From an uncultured Selenomonadales bacterium (GTDB lineage: Bacteria; Bacillota_C; Negativicutes; Selenomonadales; Selenomonadaceae), in assembly GCA_937916025.1 (NCBI GenBank), contig CALGGX010000077.1, positions 1 through 7,183 of the forward strand: a stretch of DNA of 7,183 nt, given 5' to 3'. Positions 7,052-7,183 of the stretch are shown piece after piece. The notes beneath the pieces were generated by a model. It had not been told where the DNA came from, made no database searches, and saw nothing but the letters and a program-made list of their open reading frames with translations. The position numbers were made by a program, and so were the translations under genes. Within the stretch, counting starts at the first letter, position 1; each line of letters begins with the position of its first letter.

Positions 7052-7183
7052 ATGTACAAGTACTTTCAACCGACCTGCATAAAAGATTTTCAATGCAACG
7101 GGCAGGAGTGCGGGGCTCGATGTTGTCGTGCGGGCTGGGCAAGCGAGATCGACGACCAGACTGCCGCCGCTTATTCCTCGCTC
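7052..7183 (+). CDS. fliB: FliB-like flagellin lysine-N-methylase, N-terminal fragment (continues past the right edge)
   Basis: FliB enzymes methylate lysine side chains of flagellin and carry a cysteine cluster thought to hold an iron-sulfur cluster. The 44 visible residues contain FQCNGQECGARCCRAGW followed by EIDDQTAAAY. This matches the family's opening pattern, 'F.C.G..C.d.CC.GW.i.iD..T...Y': cysteines 15, 20, 24 and 25 (CX4CX3CC), GW at 28-29, the Asp at 34-35 and Tyr at 41. The start ATG is fixed by the GGAGG above. The gap after the TadG-like stop is 17 bases with no terminator, so the two genes are probably one operon. The rest of the gene is not visible, so activity and target are unknown. 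A related cysteine-cluster protein of the YkgJ/CxxCxxCC group is the main alternative. Confidence 0.8.
   Translation, partial: MYKYFQPTCIKDFQCNGQECGARCCRAGWASEIDDQTAAAYSSL

Noticed and set aside
6537..7142. Minus-strand open frame (201 codons) across the end of the Tad-like gene and into the fliB-like gene
   Set aside because: It is antisense to two supported coding regions and shows no family motif.

Overview
The window looks like a chromosomal segment of an anaerobic, moderate-GC bacterium of Firmicutes type, possibly a Selenomonas-like member of the Negativicutes. This is an inference. It rests on strong GGAGG-type ribosome binding sites, a TTG start on ileS, a long Thermus-like (type 2) isoleucyl-tRNA synthetase, and a Tad-like membrane protein beside a flagellin-lysine-methylase-like gene. 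No ribosomal RNA, tRNA, transposase, phage gene or CRISPR array was seen. Only four genes plus one 5' gene fragment are present, and the coding strand switches once, near position 4500.

Left part (1-4481, minus strand, read right to left): ileS (1060 codons) is followed after 97 bases by an unrecognised 335-residue protein, and 21 bases later by the start of an Hsp70/DnaK gene that runs off the left edge. The 335-residue protein has a central coiled coil and a C-terminal end that looks faintly like GrpE, so it may be a partner of that DnaK. The ileS-to-unknown-gene gap holds a roughly 80-base palindrome built from heptamers (ATGCGTA on one arm, its complement on the other), which resembles a dispersed intergenic repeat.

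Middle (4482-4622): a compact divergent promoter region. Each direction has a plausible sigma-70 type promoter with a 17-base spacer. The ileS leader is too short to hold a T-box.

Right part (4623-7183, plus strand): an 803-residue protein with an N-terminal TadG-like (Flp pilus assembly) membrane segment and a very large, probably extracellular, Asn/Asp/Tyr-rich region. Seventeen bases after it begins a gene with the cysteine signature of FliB-type lysine-N-methylases, cut by the right edge. The spacing and the good ribosome binding site suggest co-transcription. This raises the possibility that the methylase modifies a surface or pilus protein rather than, or as well as, flagellin. That pairing and the possible GrpE-like partner of DnaK are the two most interesting leads here.
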